A stretch of DNA of 64,000 bases from contig CM060200.1 of NCBI GenBank assembly GCA_030562195.1, positions 25,335,023 to 25,399,022 on the forward strand, given 5' to 3'. Below, piece after piece: positions 1 to 13,700 of this stretch. Within the stretch, counting starts at the first letter, position 1, and every line of letters begins with the position of its first letter. The notes beneath the pieces are model-generated. The model was given only the letters and a program-made list of their open reading frames with translations. It was not told the origin of the DNA and made no database searches. The DNA is from Nipponacmea schrenckii (taxonomy: Eukaryota; Mollusca; Gastropoda; Lottiidae). The translations under genes and the position numbers were made by a program.

Positions 1-90
1 TTAAATGTAAAATGTAATTAATACTCTAGAATTTTGTGTCTTTAACTCATGCTTTTAATATGTATTATATTAACTGAGATTCCAAATTCA

Positions 91-270
91 ATAGAAAAGT
101 GTGTTGTCTGTATCCCTTCTCACAAATAGATACGTGTGTTCTATGTATCCCTGCTCGCCAATAGATATGTGTGTTGTCTGTATCCCTTCTTAACAATAGA
201 TACGTGTGTTGTCTGTATCCCTACTCACCAATAGATACGTGTGTTGTCTGTATCCCTGCTTAACAATAGA
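91..270 (+). repeat. Short tandem repeat, ~36-bp unit, about 5 copies
   Basis: Repeating words are GTGTGTTGTCTGTATCCCT and CACCAATAGATAC. The first units are slightly diverged. Confidence 0.9.
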
Positions 271-1714
271 GGTAGATATTGCAATGTTTGATCCCCAAGT
301 GTATGGGCAAACAGAATAAGAGGAAACAGGCAATATGATCTTGGAGAAGTTGTGTTGTAAACGATATTGAGTCTATTTTAGCGGTGAACTTTTTTTCTAA
401 GTGATATTAAGTATAATTTGTTCAAAATTAGATTCTATCAATATCTATTAGTTAAAATTCCATTTCTTTATTAGAACTTTCATTTTAAAAAAACTAATCG
501 GCTGTCATTAACATCTATTCGATTCTTTTAAGTGATAACTTTTAAGTTGAAATTAGGTGACGGCCTTTATTCATTACAATTTCCTGTAACATTCCTGAGA
601 CTAGAAAATTGTAATTAGTCTCACACGTATATCTTGAATTGAAAATAAATTGGTTTAATTTTAATAATTTAAAACGACATTATAGACTTGAACTTTACAC
701 AAGTTTTGAAAATCGCTATTGATAATTTGACAACACTACTCTATTTTAACAAGGCTCTGACGGTTCCTGACATTCCAGAATCTCTGATGTTCTATAAATG
801 GTTAGTGTGAAATGACATTTTAAAACGCAGATTGTTGCAAATGTCAGAGCCAAGAGAGCCTGGATAGTCACTATTGACACGCCTTTCTGTAAATGTAAAG
901 TACATGTCTCAGACGATTTTCTTTACTTTAACGAAACAGTGTTCCAATCAATTTAGATATTGTGTCCAGTCAGTATATCATATTTCATAATGCTTTTTCT
1001 TTCTTTTTTTCTCCGCTTTTATATGAAGTAGAAATAATCATCCTTCCTGAACTCGAATGGTTATTTAAAAAACTGAACAATTTTAGTTTGCAAAGCTATT
1101 TGGTTCCTTTTAATACAATTGTCATATACCTTCATTGAAAAATACTTGTATATTTATATGTACGATTAAGTTAAATGTCACGTTCCACAAAATTTCTCAC
1201 GATAAGAATCTGAAATTAGAAAGTGTAGAATTTTACATTGCGAAATACCATTTTTATAACAACATTAATCGCAAGATTTATTGTGGAACGTGCCCCAAAC
1301 GTGATCAAAACACCGAGCAATCAACCTGTTCTGTACTTTACTATAATATATAATAAGACGTTGTTAATATACCAATATTACATTATGTTAGTCGGACAGC
1401 TATTTACTGGGGTTTATTAATAATGTATTATATTATGAAGGAATATAATGTCTCCAGAGTGTACTCATAATATCTCTTAACAACTTTACAACTCTAATTA
1501 CAGTCATAGGGGAAATACTTGCTCTAGAGAGTCCATAATAAACACTCTCAAATACCGTCTTCAGTGGACATAATTAACTCCTTGGGTCATCTATTTATCC
1601 AACTCAATTTAAATGCGATATTTCTTACAATTTAAACAGAATCGAGTACACAAAGTCTAATGCCGCTGTCCTTACTAAAACTACCCTCATTGCGCATTAT
1701 GATGCAGAAGAAAT

Positions 1715-1736
1715 GGACGTAAAACTCCATTCATTT
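1715..1736 (+). repeat. Dispersed 22-bp motif, copy 1
   Basis: GGACGTAAAACTCCATTCAT plus TT is identical at 1715-1736 and 16600-16621 and is inverted at 4536-4557. Each copy is followed (or preceded, when inverted) by ATTTCATTT-like runs, suggesting the conserved end of an interspersed repeat family. Confidence 0.7.
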
Positions 1737-2428
1737 ATTTCATTTATCAAGTTTCATGCGTATTGTAAGGTATACACGACAAAATAAAATGGAATGGAGT
1801 CATGTCTACTTTTCGACTCTCGATGAAGACGCTGTACACGTTAAGAATTCCTTGGTATACCATTAAATCATTTTGGAAGTCAGAAATTGCGGCCGTGGAC
1901 ATGGTAGTAGTAACTGGGCATTCCAAAATTACCTACAACTAGGCTTGTTAATTCCACATTAACCCTGTTTAAGTGCTTCTTCTGAATAGTAACTTGTTAA
2001 CTTTCAACTACCTAAATCTCTAAATATCTGATCGAGTCCATATACCTATAATCATATATCATGTAGTGCGTTTATTTCATTGCAAAATGACGATGAGACT
2101 GGACGTTATAAAGACGGAGAGGGTAATTGTCAATCCCAATTATTATAAGATTTCAGCTTATTCAACTTTGATCAGTTTTTTTTCTACACGAGCGTGTTTT
2201 CCTGTATGATCAGATGGCGTGAGAGTCTATCCAGTCGAGACCTCGATTCAGCGAGTAATGAGGTTGTGTTAGCGACTGACATACAAATCGCTAAGAAAAT
2301 GAACCTAATTTCGCTGTTTTTTCATTCCTTTTAAAGCTTAAGTGATTTAGACCATTTTAAAAGCAAAAACTGTAAATCTGTTGCCGAACATTTTCAATGC
2401 AAATATGACTTTTACATTTTTCTCTACA

Positions 2429-2984
2429 GGGCTGTGTCCACATTCGCGTTTTCAGGCCGCGTAATACGCGTCGAGAAACCCCAAAGAGTATTTCAATAGT
2501 GACTTGTCCACATAGGCGTAATCGAAAAAACGACACGCTTTGCCGAAACGGGGTAAAACGCCCATAACCTCCGAAGGGGTTTTGAGCGTTTTGCGCCTGG
2601 CGTGATTCAATAGCTGGAAGTGAATACGAAAGTAGATGAAAAACTTGTCCTCATATGAAAATAACTGCTTCACCAAGTGCCTGTATTCCCCAAATCGAGC
2701 TCGCTCTTGCAGTAATTCGTGAACCCAGTATGCATGTGTTCGTTTTTTCGCCGTTTATTATAGATATACAGTGCTATGACTTCAATGTCACTGTCCGATT
2801 CATTCGCCATGTTGTCTTCCTCTCTAGCAATTACGCCTTCAATTACGCCCCAAATTACGCCTCCGAGTACGCTAATGTGGACATAGTACAACGCAGCGTA
2901 TTACGCAGAGTCATTTCAGGCGTTTTCCGACGCGTAGTACGTGGCGTGAAAACGCTCCTGAAAACGCGAATGTTGACACAGGCC
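2429..2984 (-). mobile_element. Deleted DNA transposon with 28-bp TIRs, probable PIF/Harbinger origin
   Basis: The inverted repeats GGGCTGTGTCCACATTCGCG (left) and the complement of CGCGAATGTTGACACAGGCC (right) match over 28 bp with two mismatches. Minus-strand frames inside (MANESDSDIEVIALYIYNKR near 2811, then YEDKFFIYFRIHFQLLNHAR near 2600-2650) resemble the N-terminus of Harbinger transposases, where an acidic start, an arginine-rich patch and a D-E-x-F-F-x-Y-F-R-M motif occur. The frames are broken and the catalytic domain is missing. I could not find a clean target duplication, so the superfamily is uncertain. Confidence 0.55.
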
Positions 2985-5900
2985 TTTAATATGCTATTAT
3001 TTTATTACCTCGTCACTTTCTATCTTACACAAATTAACAAAAATTTTCATTTCGTATTTTGTTAGGTTTTGTTATTAAGGTGATATTTGTTTGATTATTA
3101 AAATTTGATTTGCATTTCTTTGAACACTAAGTTATGGTTGAGTTCATTATAGGAAAGTTCGTAAATTACCGACTAAATTAGTCTTGTTGTGAAATAGCTT
3201 AAACTGAAAAATGAAATGGTATCACATTTACACAATACATATGCTCGCATAATAGAATTCCTTGGTTATATATTAGTGAGCTTTAAAAAGGAAATATTTG
3301 TAAAGTCTGCGTATTTTTACACCATAAATAATCAGTTGCAGTAAAGGAAACAAGTAGATTTCAGCGAATCCAGATTAACAACCGCATACACGAGGATGTA
3401 CTGTATACAGTCAATGTCATTACAAACTGACTATTTGATAAACAATTCAAGTCATTACTAGCTGAACAACTAAATAGATAATGTACTATAATTAGATACA
3501 GACTAAGTACACGAATTCTGTCGAAGTTAACACAGCTTTTAAGATTTAATTAGATTAGGGTATGTGTTGATGTCCGCATGTTAACGTGGAATATTTTTCG
3601 TTCTTCTTTCAGATATAAGTGTCTTTCATACATACTGACCATTCCCAATGAGCCTCCTAAGAAATGGCTAGTATCCCAAATTGCAAGCCCACTTTATTCC
3701 TGAAAAGTTTATAAAAAATATCATGTTTTATACTCCTTTTCCCACAAACACTTGTTCCAGAATCGAACTCATTCTCTTTTACAAAATTGTATTGGGGAAT
3801 CTTCTCAGATGCTTCCACAGAGATGCTTAAATTGCTGAATCACGACCTTGACAATTGTTTCTCCGTTAAGTCAGTCTGTCTCTGTTTGTCCCCACTTTAG
3901 AGCGAGTCTTATCTTTATTGACTGAAATTTCCTATGTATATTATCCTTCAACTCTACTTGATTTGTTTTTTTCTTTGACTCAGATGAACTGATTGACCAA
4001 CGAAAGGGATATCGAGGTGATAACCCCAGTCGTAATATGTAATCTAATTAACATAACCTGACCTCAATAGAAGAACATACACAGATGAAAAATAATTGAA
4101 AATGAAAAGGTTACGTGAGAATATTCAACTAATATTGTCTAGAGTTACAGACAGCTTGACCTGTCGAAATTAATAACGGAGATATTAAAACAAATTACTA
4201 GATTTGTCCAAAACTATCTCATTCTTTTAAGTACTAACTGGTGGATTATTAGTATATTGGCCGTTCCAAAGTCAAACACTATTCTTCACTATTGCAATTT
4301 CTCACTGCCATGGTGTTACAAATTGGTTTTGACACAAATTAAGGCATTTAAATTCTATTTACAAAACTTAAAGCCTAAACAATATTAAATTAGAAATCGG
4401 TGAGTTTTGTAAGAATTTTCTCTAATTAAAGTGAGTGTAGGGTTACTTTTAAACAATAAACACATTATACTATCTAAATTTAACATGCAGCAAGTTTATA
4501 ATCTTCGTGGCTCGTTTGTAATTACAATGAAAATGAAATGAATGGAGTTTTACGTCCTTCTGCGCCTTATGGGCTAATGTGAAGGGACCTGCAATGACAA
4601 TATAATTTAAGGACAACGATGATTAACATGTAGTCCTCTAGATAATTTACCAGCAGTTTAAAATTGAACTAACGAAGAAATTCGTGCACTGTCTGGAATC
4701 AGAACCGAACCAATTGCAAGAAGATTGAAGTTCTTTCAGTAAACAATATTGGGAGATTCCGTGTTTTGGAACTCTTCTTTTAATAAAACATCAAATAGTC
4801 TGTATTCGCCTGAAGGTCTTTTAATTTCAGCAAAAAGTTTAAACCAGTTTGGTTTCCTTAAACACTGCTCTAAGTTTCTTTATGAGTAAATTGAAACTGT
4901 AGACTGTAATTTGTTCAATCTAATCAGAGTTTTTCACCGCAATTCTTTCTACAGGCTACAATTAATTCTGCAGTTGTCAGGTTCAATTGAACTTTTTGAC
5001 GTCTACAGACTTTTCTTAAAGCACACATTATTTTAAAGCAAGCGTAAGAAGAAAATTTTCAAAACGATTTAACGTGACAAAAAGAAATTTGTCTTGGGGC
5101 GAATCCTATAGCATTTACAGTCACCTATGCACACAGGCGAGATGGTAAACGTTGTTCTATTGTTTTGGTGTGCAAAAGGGCTTATTACGAAGGCAATTGG
5201 GGTTTGTTCAATTTGTATTGATAAGATATTTTGCTTTGATAGATTATGAAAACTTCCATTCCCTTTTTCTATTAAAATGGCATCTACTTCAAAAGTTCAG
5301 ATAGGTAACATGGACATACAGACAATGGATCACATTGATCTTTTGAACTTTGTACATTATATTAGTAAAGATAACTACTATTAGAAAATTTGAATAAATT
5401 TTTGGCCGATATATCAAAATATTTCAACTATAAGGGCTATTGTTTTATCCAGTCCATATGAAGGTTTGAGTCGAACAGAGTAAGCATGTTAATACATGTA
5501 ACCAAACCTAAGTTTTTATTCATCATTCACTATTGTCTAGATGCTCTTTAAAGTAAAAAATATCAAGGAACATGGTAACATCATGCATCCCTCACGGCAT
5601 CGTGGGGACCAATACTGTTTAACCAAAGAGACTAGTCAGACATGCTTTATATTATATTCTTATTAAAGATTAGTATAAGCTTGAAGTGGATAGTAATATT
5701 ACACATTAAGTAAGTTTTGGATTAACCTCCTTGACATCTTGGTTAAACCCCCTTGACATTTATTAATATGATGAATTCCCCAGATTAAAAGTAATACCAT
5801 GGATAACATCATTCGAGACAAATAATCGATTGTTTCTCTAATCAACCGTCAACTTTGTATGATTTATTGACCTAGTTATTCAAGAAATGTGGGTCACTAA

Positions 5901-8900
5901 TTTCCAAATTGATGTTTTGAATCTAATAAATAGATAATTCGGTCGGGTTGACAAGAATCGTCGAAATAGCCTTAGTTTTACCAGAAAATATGACTGTGTT
6001 GTTAATAAGATCTAAGGGCTGTATTGTCATTAAATGTGGTTCTAAGGTGACCCGTCAACGCTAGGGGGAATTTTGAAATCCTTTGAGGGTAATAAGACGA
6101 TCTGTAGTCTGGAAAAACATTTTAGGAAAGTTATAATACTATTTAGAAAATCACGAATGCAATCGATCAAAGTTACTGAAGGAGGTGATAGAAAGAAAAG
6201 GGCTGAACCCCAGATTCAACCTTAACCAGGGAGGAAACGGGGAATGGGAGAGGGGTGGGCTGTGGTAAGGGTAAACGGAGCCAATCGTTATACGCGGTTA
6301 GCATGAGTTCTGCGTAAAGCACATGGTAAACTACACTGAAACCATATATGGCTGGTTTGACTGGGTTTGTCAACTCGATAGCTCTATTAGAGACTCTATA
6401 TCTAATAGAAGACGGGTCTATATTTTTGTTAATGATTTTAAGTATTATCGTTTGAAGTACAGCAGTTATCATGAACCTTGGATGTTCTGATCAGGGTGGC
6501 TAGAACCGGGCTAGTCTTTCTTACCATTTATCTATAGGTCATATTTGGTAACGAGTGGTAACAAAACAATAAGTGTCAATAATGCCATATATCGAATATC
6601 TATTAAGATATAATGACTTCCTTGTTTATCAGTATTATTATTTGACAACCCTCTGTCAATTTCCTCGCTGGTTATGAAATGGTTGCCTTAAAGGAAGACA
6701 CTTTATGATTAATAATGTCCTGCCGTATATCTCATAGGTACTAATACGAAATATTACTTCCTAGATTGTAATTGGATTATTATGTGATGTTTCCCAACAT
6801 CAGTCTAACCAGAACAGTTAGATTTCCATATGAACTATAAAGAGATTTTAATGAGTGTCGCGTCTGGACAAACCCCATGACATCAAACGACATGACCGTA
6901 ATACTATTTCTGTCAAATACATTATTAGACAAACTTGTAGCCTTAACATTATTCCCCTGGTGCTTAGATATTGTTCAAAAGTATTTGATTATCATAATGT
7001 TTTTTAAAATTGTATTAAATAAATGAGATCAAGTTTTACGTCTTACCTTCGTTCACGTGATTGGACTTACGAAATGTGTTACGCCATGTTTTGAGATGAA
7101 ATGAAAGGGAGGTTTAGGCCTTACCGTTATACGCCATTTTCTGACCAACGAGGCAAATGACCGTGATATAATACTACCCTAAATAACACTCTGAAGCACG
7201 TGCAGTCAAATTCGGGAAATTATCACGAGCTTTAAACTATGCGTTATATCGACTAGTGGCTTGAACTATTAACTTTAGTTGTCAGTGGGATTTTTATTCT
7301 TAAAGTTTACTAACATATTTATATTTTAACTAGTGATATTGAGCAATTATAAAGCAAAGCTTCAAAAACCTGACCAAACTGCTTAAGTAGCATTCAGTTG
7401 GATTAAGTGGATGTGAATGGTTTATTTTAGAAATACGATGTTTTGATGATGAAAATCGAACATACTGTCCCTTTAAGTGACTATACTTTCGGTGAAATGT
7501 CTTCTTTCAAATTTCCTCAACATATTTAATTAAACTTCCAGATGGAAAATGATAATGAAGTGATTTAGTAGTTAGAAGTAATATGTTTTGAATTGGAAAG
7601 TAAATGTCACTAGACCATACAACACTTATCTGGTATCTATCTATTCATTCTATTGTAATCACTATTATTATACTTTAACTACAAGTCTACCACAACCATA
7701 TACTATTCACTGTTACATATAGATAAATACCAGCAAATATCCCTGTCATATCACCCGCTTAAACTATAAATATTAATTACCAAATCGATCATTAAATAAT
7801 ACCATGGCACTAACCAGTAGTAATTGTGACACAAATCTTAAGGCCTTTTAATTTGTTACGTCTCAGTGTAGATTGAAGTAGTGATACTTGATTACAACCA
7901 ATTAACGATACAAATTGTGAAGTGTTTCAGCTTCCACTCAATATTCCAATTGATTAAGAAGAATTACACCTCTCGATTGAAACGAAGGATATTAGCATGT
8001 TCGTCTCCACTACTCCAATTGATTTATTCTACAAACAATGTATTTTGTCAAAACACTGGAAACTTGTAAAGTTTAAGTCATTAGTCAATGGAGTTTGATA
8101 CCTTAAAATCTATTTGAAATACCCAATGAATATCGTATGCTAGCTATTAGAGTTTAAAGAATGGGGATTTCGTAAGGTCAGACTCTAGTTAGTTAGTCGA
8201 GAAGGACGAATGAATCCAGCCCCGACAGGTCTATTGATCGCCACATTCCAAGTTCAAACCTTCTTTGGACTGTGACAGCTTAAGGAATCAGTGTTTGAAA
8301 TTTTCCTAATCCTTTCTTCTATTGTTTATACCCGCTTCTGCTATTAAAATATCCAAAGTAACTCGTTTTTCGAAGAAGAGTAAAAGACTCCATAAATCAA
8401 AAATCATTGTATCAGCTTATATTTTCTATAGACTTTATCACCAAGACGTTGAACTTTGGGATATTTCGATTTTCTGGATTTCGATAAGATTGTGAACGAA
8501 TTAAATTAAAGTAAATAACTTGTTAAAGGTATAAAATATGGTGATATTTTCGTACAGTACTAGTACTTACATATATATTGACATTGGATTTTGGTCTCAA
8601 TGTCGACCATGGATTATCGGTTGGTCAATGTCTCAAACACTTCCAGTCAGAAATCAAAACTTTATAAGAAGTTCTAAGAAGATTGAAGATCTTAGTGATA
8701 TTCCAATTTGTATGCAGCCTCTTCTCTTCAAACCAAGCCTTCCAATCAAGCTGTCATTGCCACGGTTTTGTTCAAATTTGAAATGGCGGAAAAATTAATT
8801 CTCCAGACGAAACGAATAAACATTTAAAGACGGAAAGATGTAGTGACCATATTTGTATTTGTGACTGGCTGAATGGCAAGCAACTTACATGCTAATCACT

Positions 8901-10622
8901 CATGAAGCTTCCATCAATTGCCTGGTAATAGAAAAGTCTTGGAGAACACTATGTGAGATTCCTGTTTCTGACTGCGAGAAGATTCATGTTAAAGAGAGGG
9001 TATTGTACAGAGGTTTGAATGGAGAATAATGTCGGTACATGAATAAATAGAATAGAAGAGAATAAATTATATTCAGCATTTTGGGCAGCGGGGTTACCGA
9101 TTGGCTTCCAGCGAGACTTCAATGGGTTTCTATAGGGGTTTCTATATATTTCATTTGGGAATTCAATTGCAAATTCTCGGGAATTTTTCATTTGATTTCC
9201 AGATAGAGTTTCACATGTTTTCAATATTTATTATGTCTAACATTTCGATTTTGCCGATTTTCTGATAGGAGAGCTGAGTCGACACAATGTGACTTCCTGT
9301 AAAACGGAAGTTGAAATTTGAAATTTTAATTTGCTAATTTGATAATAGATAGACACTTTCAGTCAAGTTTATAATACAATGACTTGTAAATAAATTAAAA
9401 ACAGCAAATATAAGGATGTTCTTTAATACCGAGATTTTTATTTTTTAAAAATGGTCTATTTGTAACAGAGATTACCTAGATAACCGGCCTGGAAGCCTGT
9501 AAAATACTAATCAGTGTTGCAATCTAAAAAATAACATATTTTTTTATTATTTGGATTGCTTCTTATTCCCAATAAATACAAGTCTATCAGACATAAAAAA
9601 TGTGTTCAGCTGCAAATCTACGAGGTGTTTATCTATTTTGTAAGGAAGATTGTCTAACGGTTTTGTCCTTGTATTAATTTCAAGATTATTAAAACACCTC
9701 CAACATTTTAGAAATCGCCGGGACACCAGAGTTTCATAATTCTCAAATCCACGTTCGTTCGGCATGAAGAGACAATGAATATTGATGAAACTTTTATTGG
9801 AATATAATTGAATTAAATTTACAGACAATTTGAAATGGTATTTGAATATATTGATATAAGATAGAGGTTTTATAATTTAATATGAATTGGGTAATGAGAC
9901 TATATATAGGGTATTATATGTCTGATGACAATTTATTTCATATTCAATGTCCCCAATTGTTAATACCCTTCAATTGGACTTTTTCTGAATATTATTGTCA
10001 TGGGACCCCAAATAGCATCTAAGGGCAAGAGAATTAAAATCATGGCTTACGAGCTATTACAGAAAAATAATTGAATATGACATCGTTTATTATATCATCG
10101 TGAATTTTAAACAAAAATTTAACCAAACACACATTGCTTATACCCCATTGCTTCGGGTGGTATATTATATAATATAATATAATTATTCACTCAAAAATAA
10201 AAATTAAAGCGAATTCTCTACAAAAAAGCTTCATCATGGAAAATCATTTGATGTTGTTTTCATTAACCCATATGGGGAATGGAAAAACAGAAGTTATGGC
10301 TTTCTAGCTTTTGTTATTATTCGGATAAGTACATATGAACATGTGTACTGAGCACCAATGAAAAAAAAAATCAAATATCTTTTCAATGTTTATTTTATAC
10401 TTTATAGAAAATTTAGAAACAGAAGGATAAACATTCAGAACACGAGATATATGGATATATATATAGAAGAAGTAAATCCGTATACCTTATTCGTTTCGTT
10501 TACATTTTATTTACCAAAAAAAGTATACAAATATACAAGAAGCAGCAACAAGAACTTTAAACTCCGTTTCATTTCCATGTTAATTTCAATCCATTGTTAA
10601 TTCCAATGCATATCCATTTCAG
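2985..10622 (+). other. Upstream region or intron of the Ig gene
   Basis: This is probably intron or 5' flank of the Ig gene, since the exon at 10623 needs an upstream coding exon ending in phase 1. I found no convincing signal-peptide exon here. A copy of the dispersed 22-bp motif is at 4536-4557. Short frames such as 9547-9828 on the minus strand have no recognisable domain. Confidence 0.5.
4536..4557 (-). repeat. Dispersed 22-bp motif, copy 2 (inverted)
   Basis: Exact reverse complement of 1715-1736. The nearby TTCTGCGCCTTATG resembles the inverted flank of copy 1 (CATTATGATGCAGAAG), so similarity extends beyond the 22 bp. Confidence 0.7.
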
Positions 10623-10750
10623 ATGGTTATAAATCCAAGTATGACAGAATACCAACACCTAGAATGTTACCTGGTGAAACTAATTTTACAGTCCGTGAAG
10701 GTGGAACAGTGATATTACCGTGTTCTGTTCAGTATCTTGGTACTAAACAG
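10623..10750 (+). CDS. Ig gene exon A: first half of V-type Ig domain 1
   Basis: The acceptor is a pyrimidine-rich tract ending TTTCAG and the donor is CAG|GTAAGA. Two bases complete a codon from an unseen upstream exon, then 42 codons are open. They include NFT (a possible N-glycosylation site), the Ig-strand pattern REGGTVILPC with the first disulphide cysteine, and SVQYLGTKQ. The exon ends in phase 0, exactly where exon 20461-20680 starts with VVWRR, so the invariant Ig tryptophan lies in the next exon. It was too short to show as a long ORF and was found by reading the splice sites. Confidence 0.83.
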
Positions 10751-13700
10751 GTAAGATATATTAAAATAACTCGTCGTCATCGAAATCTATAAGGTCATGA
10801 GTGACTTTACTTTCAAAAAAAGGTAATCTTATTTGTTTAGACCATAACCTCAAAATATTTCTCATGCTCGGAGTTGTAATTCAAATTCAGAATGATCCTC
10901 GCATGAAGAAAAGGTCAATTTTGAAGATGTGATAATGTCAGAGACATTTGTGCCCCTAGGAATAGATTGGTATAGTTTATCTTTGATACAATCAGTTACA
11001 CAACTGTTATAGCTGCTGAAATTTGATTAAAGTTAAGTATTGAAAAGTTTTGTGGCTCTTGGACTAGGTCTCTTGGTAAGCCATTTACTAACCCAGTTAC
11101 TTCTAAAATCTTTAATATTTGAATTATCGTTGCTCTTGCTTTTTATCAATTTTGTATACATAATTTCAACATAGGGTTTGAATTTCCAATGTAATTTGTT
11201 CAGGTATCTAAACGATGATTAGGCTCATCCATCTTACTGATATATTTGGGTGAACGAATCTAATGCGAATTCAGTTGGTGGGAAAAAGGTCGAATAGTGG
11301 ATTGTGCCTCGAAATGGTTGAATATTCGAGAGGCCACTATTTCTATTTAAGTTGCAAACATTCGTACATAGTGCAAGTCATTTGCAAAATGACCTTGGCG
11401 TCAAATTTATTGTACCATGGCACCCATAAAACAAGGAAGTAGTTTTTAAAATGGTCGTGACGTCAAAATGATTAGACCATGGCACCCATAGAACAAGGAA
11501 TTGGTTTTCAAAATGGTCGTGGCTTCAAATTGATTGGACCATGGCACCCATAGAACAAGGATGTAGTTTTCAATGAACTAGGAAGACGTTTTAAAATAGT
11601 CAAGGCGTCTAAATCGAACAGACCATGGTAAATGTAGTACAAGGAAGCAGTTTTCAAAATGACCAATTGGTTAGGCCTATTGTCTTTATATGAAGTAACT
11701 ATTTGGACACGGAGTTACTAATTACCTAATAATGAATATTAAATGGTAAATAAGTTCTATATATAAACACGTTGTGGAATATAAATTGTTGATATCGATA
11801 TCAAGGTTGTTCTGTCAATCGATGTTAGATTTATAGCTGGGGCACCTCATTATCGTCATCCGTAGACATCTTTCTACAACAAATATTATTATTTCTGCAT
11901 TGAGTTGCACTTTTATAACAATGATTAGTTAATAATCTATAATGCTCTTTGCATCTAAGAACGGTAATATAGATTCTACGAATGATACACAATCATGCGA
12001 ACATGGATGGCGTCACTGTCCTTGTGTAATAGTTTTCGTCGTTGTTAGTTGTATTAGGTCTACAGTATGAGTTGGAGCCTTATTTTAAGATCTTTTTTAT
12101 GCCATCATATTTGTTATTCTGAAGTCATCATTTTTCATTTAATGTCATTATATTTTATTCCCTTATCTTTCTCAGACCATCTAACGAGTTATTCTGGGTT
12201 GTTTTGATCTGTTCGGTCCAACCGAGTCACGCTGGAAATAAACACCTCGTGTATTAACAAATTCTCAGATGGTTTAAGATGGCAGGAGCAAAGGGCACAT
12301 AACTCTTCCTGATTAAATGCTTAAATTACAGTTTATTGATTGGTGTACGACCGCCACCAATTTCGATTATAGCAATATAAGCTGAAGTGATTGAGATATA
12401 AGTAAAGGAAGTCGAACTGTTGGCATCAAATTCAAATTTATTGCATGAAATTACTTAAATCATGTTAGTTTTTACAGCAACTGCAGTTAAACAATTTAAA
12501 TAATTGCATTTGGTGAAGTCTTCGGGGAATCTGAATAAATTGAATTGCAGTTGAGGTTGTCGATGTTATCTATTCTTATGCAGTATTCACAAGTCAACCG
12601 ATGGAGGCAGCTTTTTAAATTTTGATATTTATTCTTTTTCTGACATAATTTTAGAAAAGTCGTGTTATGTTTCTCTGTTTTCTTTCGTGAAATGGAATGA
12701 ATTTTCCCACTTCTCTGCCATTACATGTATCTCGGCTGGAAATGGTTTCGATTTTATTTCGTGAAAGTTATGACACAAGATGCTTCGGCTTGCCAATTAC
12801 GCCTGGTTCAACATGTTTGTCATCCAAATCTTTTCCATGATTGATTATTTCTTAGCTTCCTTGCAACTGATACGTGTACCATATCATTTGTTCTTCATAC
12901 ATAAAATATGTGGTAGTGAAATAGCTTGTGCAGTGGTCTAGACCGTGGGTGGTTCACACACCCCTCATGGGTCATTAGTGCGTCATCTAGGTAAAATATA
13001 TATCGGATGCGGATTTGCGTCTTTATACAAGAAAGTACATTTATAAAAATGTTTATTTATAAGAATTTTTATCTATAGCTAGGTATAAATATATAAAACA
13101 TTAGTAACCTCACCTTTCCTGTCAAATTAAAGGCCAATTCTTGTGAAAACCCTGACAGTCCGTCTGTTTCTACTGACTTATTACCATTTACCAAACGATT
13201 ATACACCATCTAGCCAGTACTAAATGTTGAGTAATTGTTTCTATGTTTTTTTTAGCTTCCAAGGTCGATGTATTTCAAGTATAAAGATGTTAATCACAGT
13301 TCCAATTGTCAAGTCTCAACTTCAAGTTACGTCTTTGTTTATGAATATATTGCTTATAATCATATCATTCTGACCAAAGCCGATCTCCTGCTGCTGAAAC
13401 AGGTTTCGCATACTAAATATTCAATATGTAAAATAAGTATTGCTATAGCTAGATTCGTGGATTTTTAGTTTTAAGTATCGAAACGTATTTGAAGACATAA
13501 AAGTTCTTTTCTGCCTTACAATGTTCGATCTATAGATTTCTTTCAATCCCTAATTTTTTGTTACTTTATGAGTTTTTAATTTGTTTAAGAGTTAAAGACG
13601 ACCGGCCTAATGGCAGTTCCCCTCACTTTCCCTGCTTCCTCCTCTCACACATTTTCAGCTCCTGGTAGATGACCTGCCTGTCAGGCATTATTCAATCCCG

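Larger units (their letters stand above)
1..2428 (+). other. Left flank, no gene recognised
   Basis: Apart from the tandem repeat at 91-270 and one copy of a dispersed 22-bp motif at 1715-1736, I see no coding or mobile structure. Confidence 0.5.

Noticed and set aside
6173..6472. 99-codon minus-strand frame
   Set aside because: Low-complexity proline stretch from a pyrimidine-rich run; no domain or splice context.
9547..9828. 93-codon minus-strand frame
   Set aside because: No domain, no neighbours and no sign of codon bias beyond AT-richness.
12925..12990. tRNA-like A/B box sequence (TAGCTTGTGCAGTGG...GGTTCACAC)
   Set aside because: The boxes are degenerate and no cloverleaf could be drawn; it might be a SINE head, but one copy is too little evidence.
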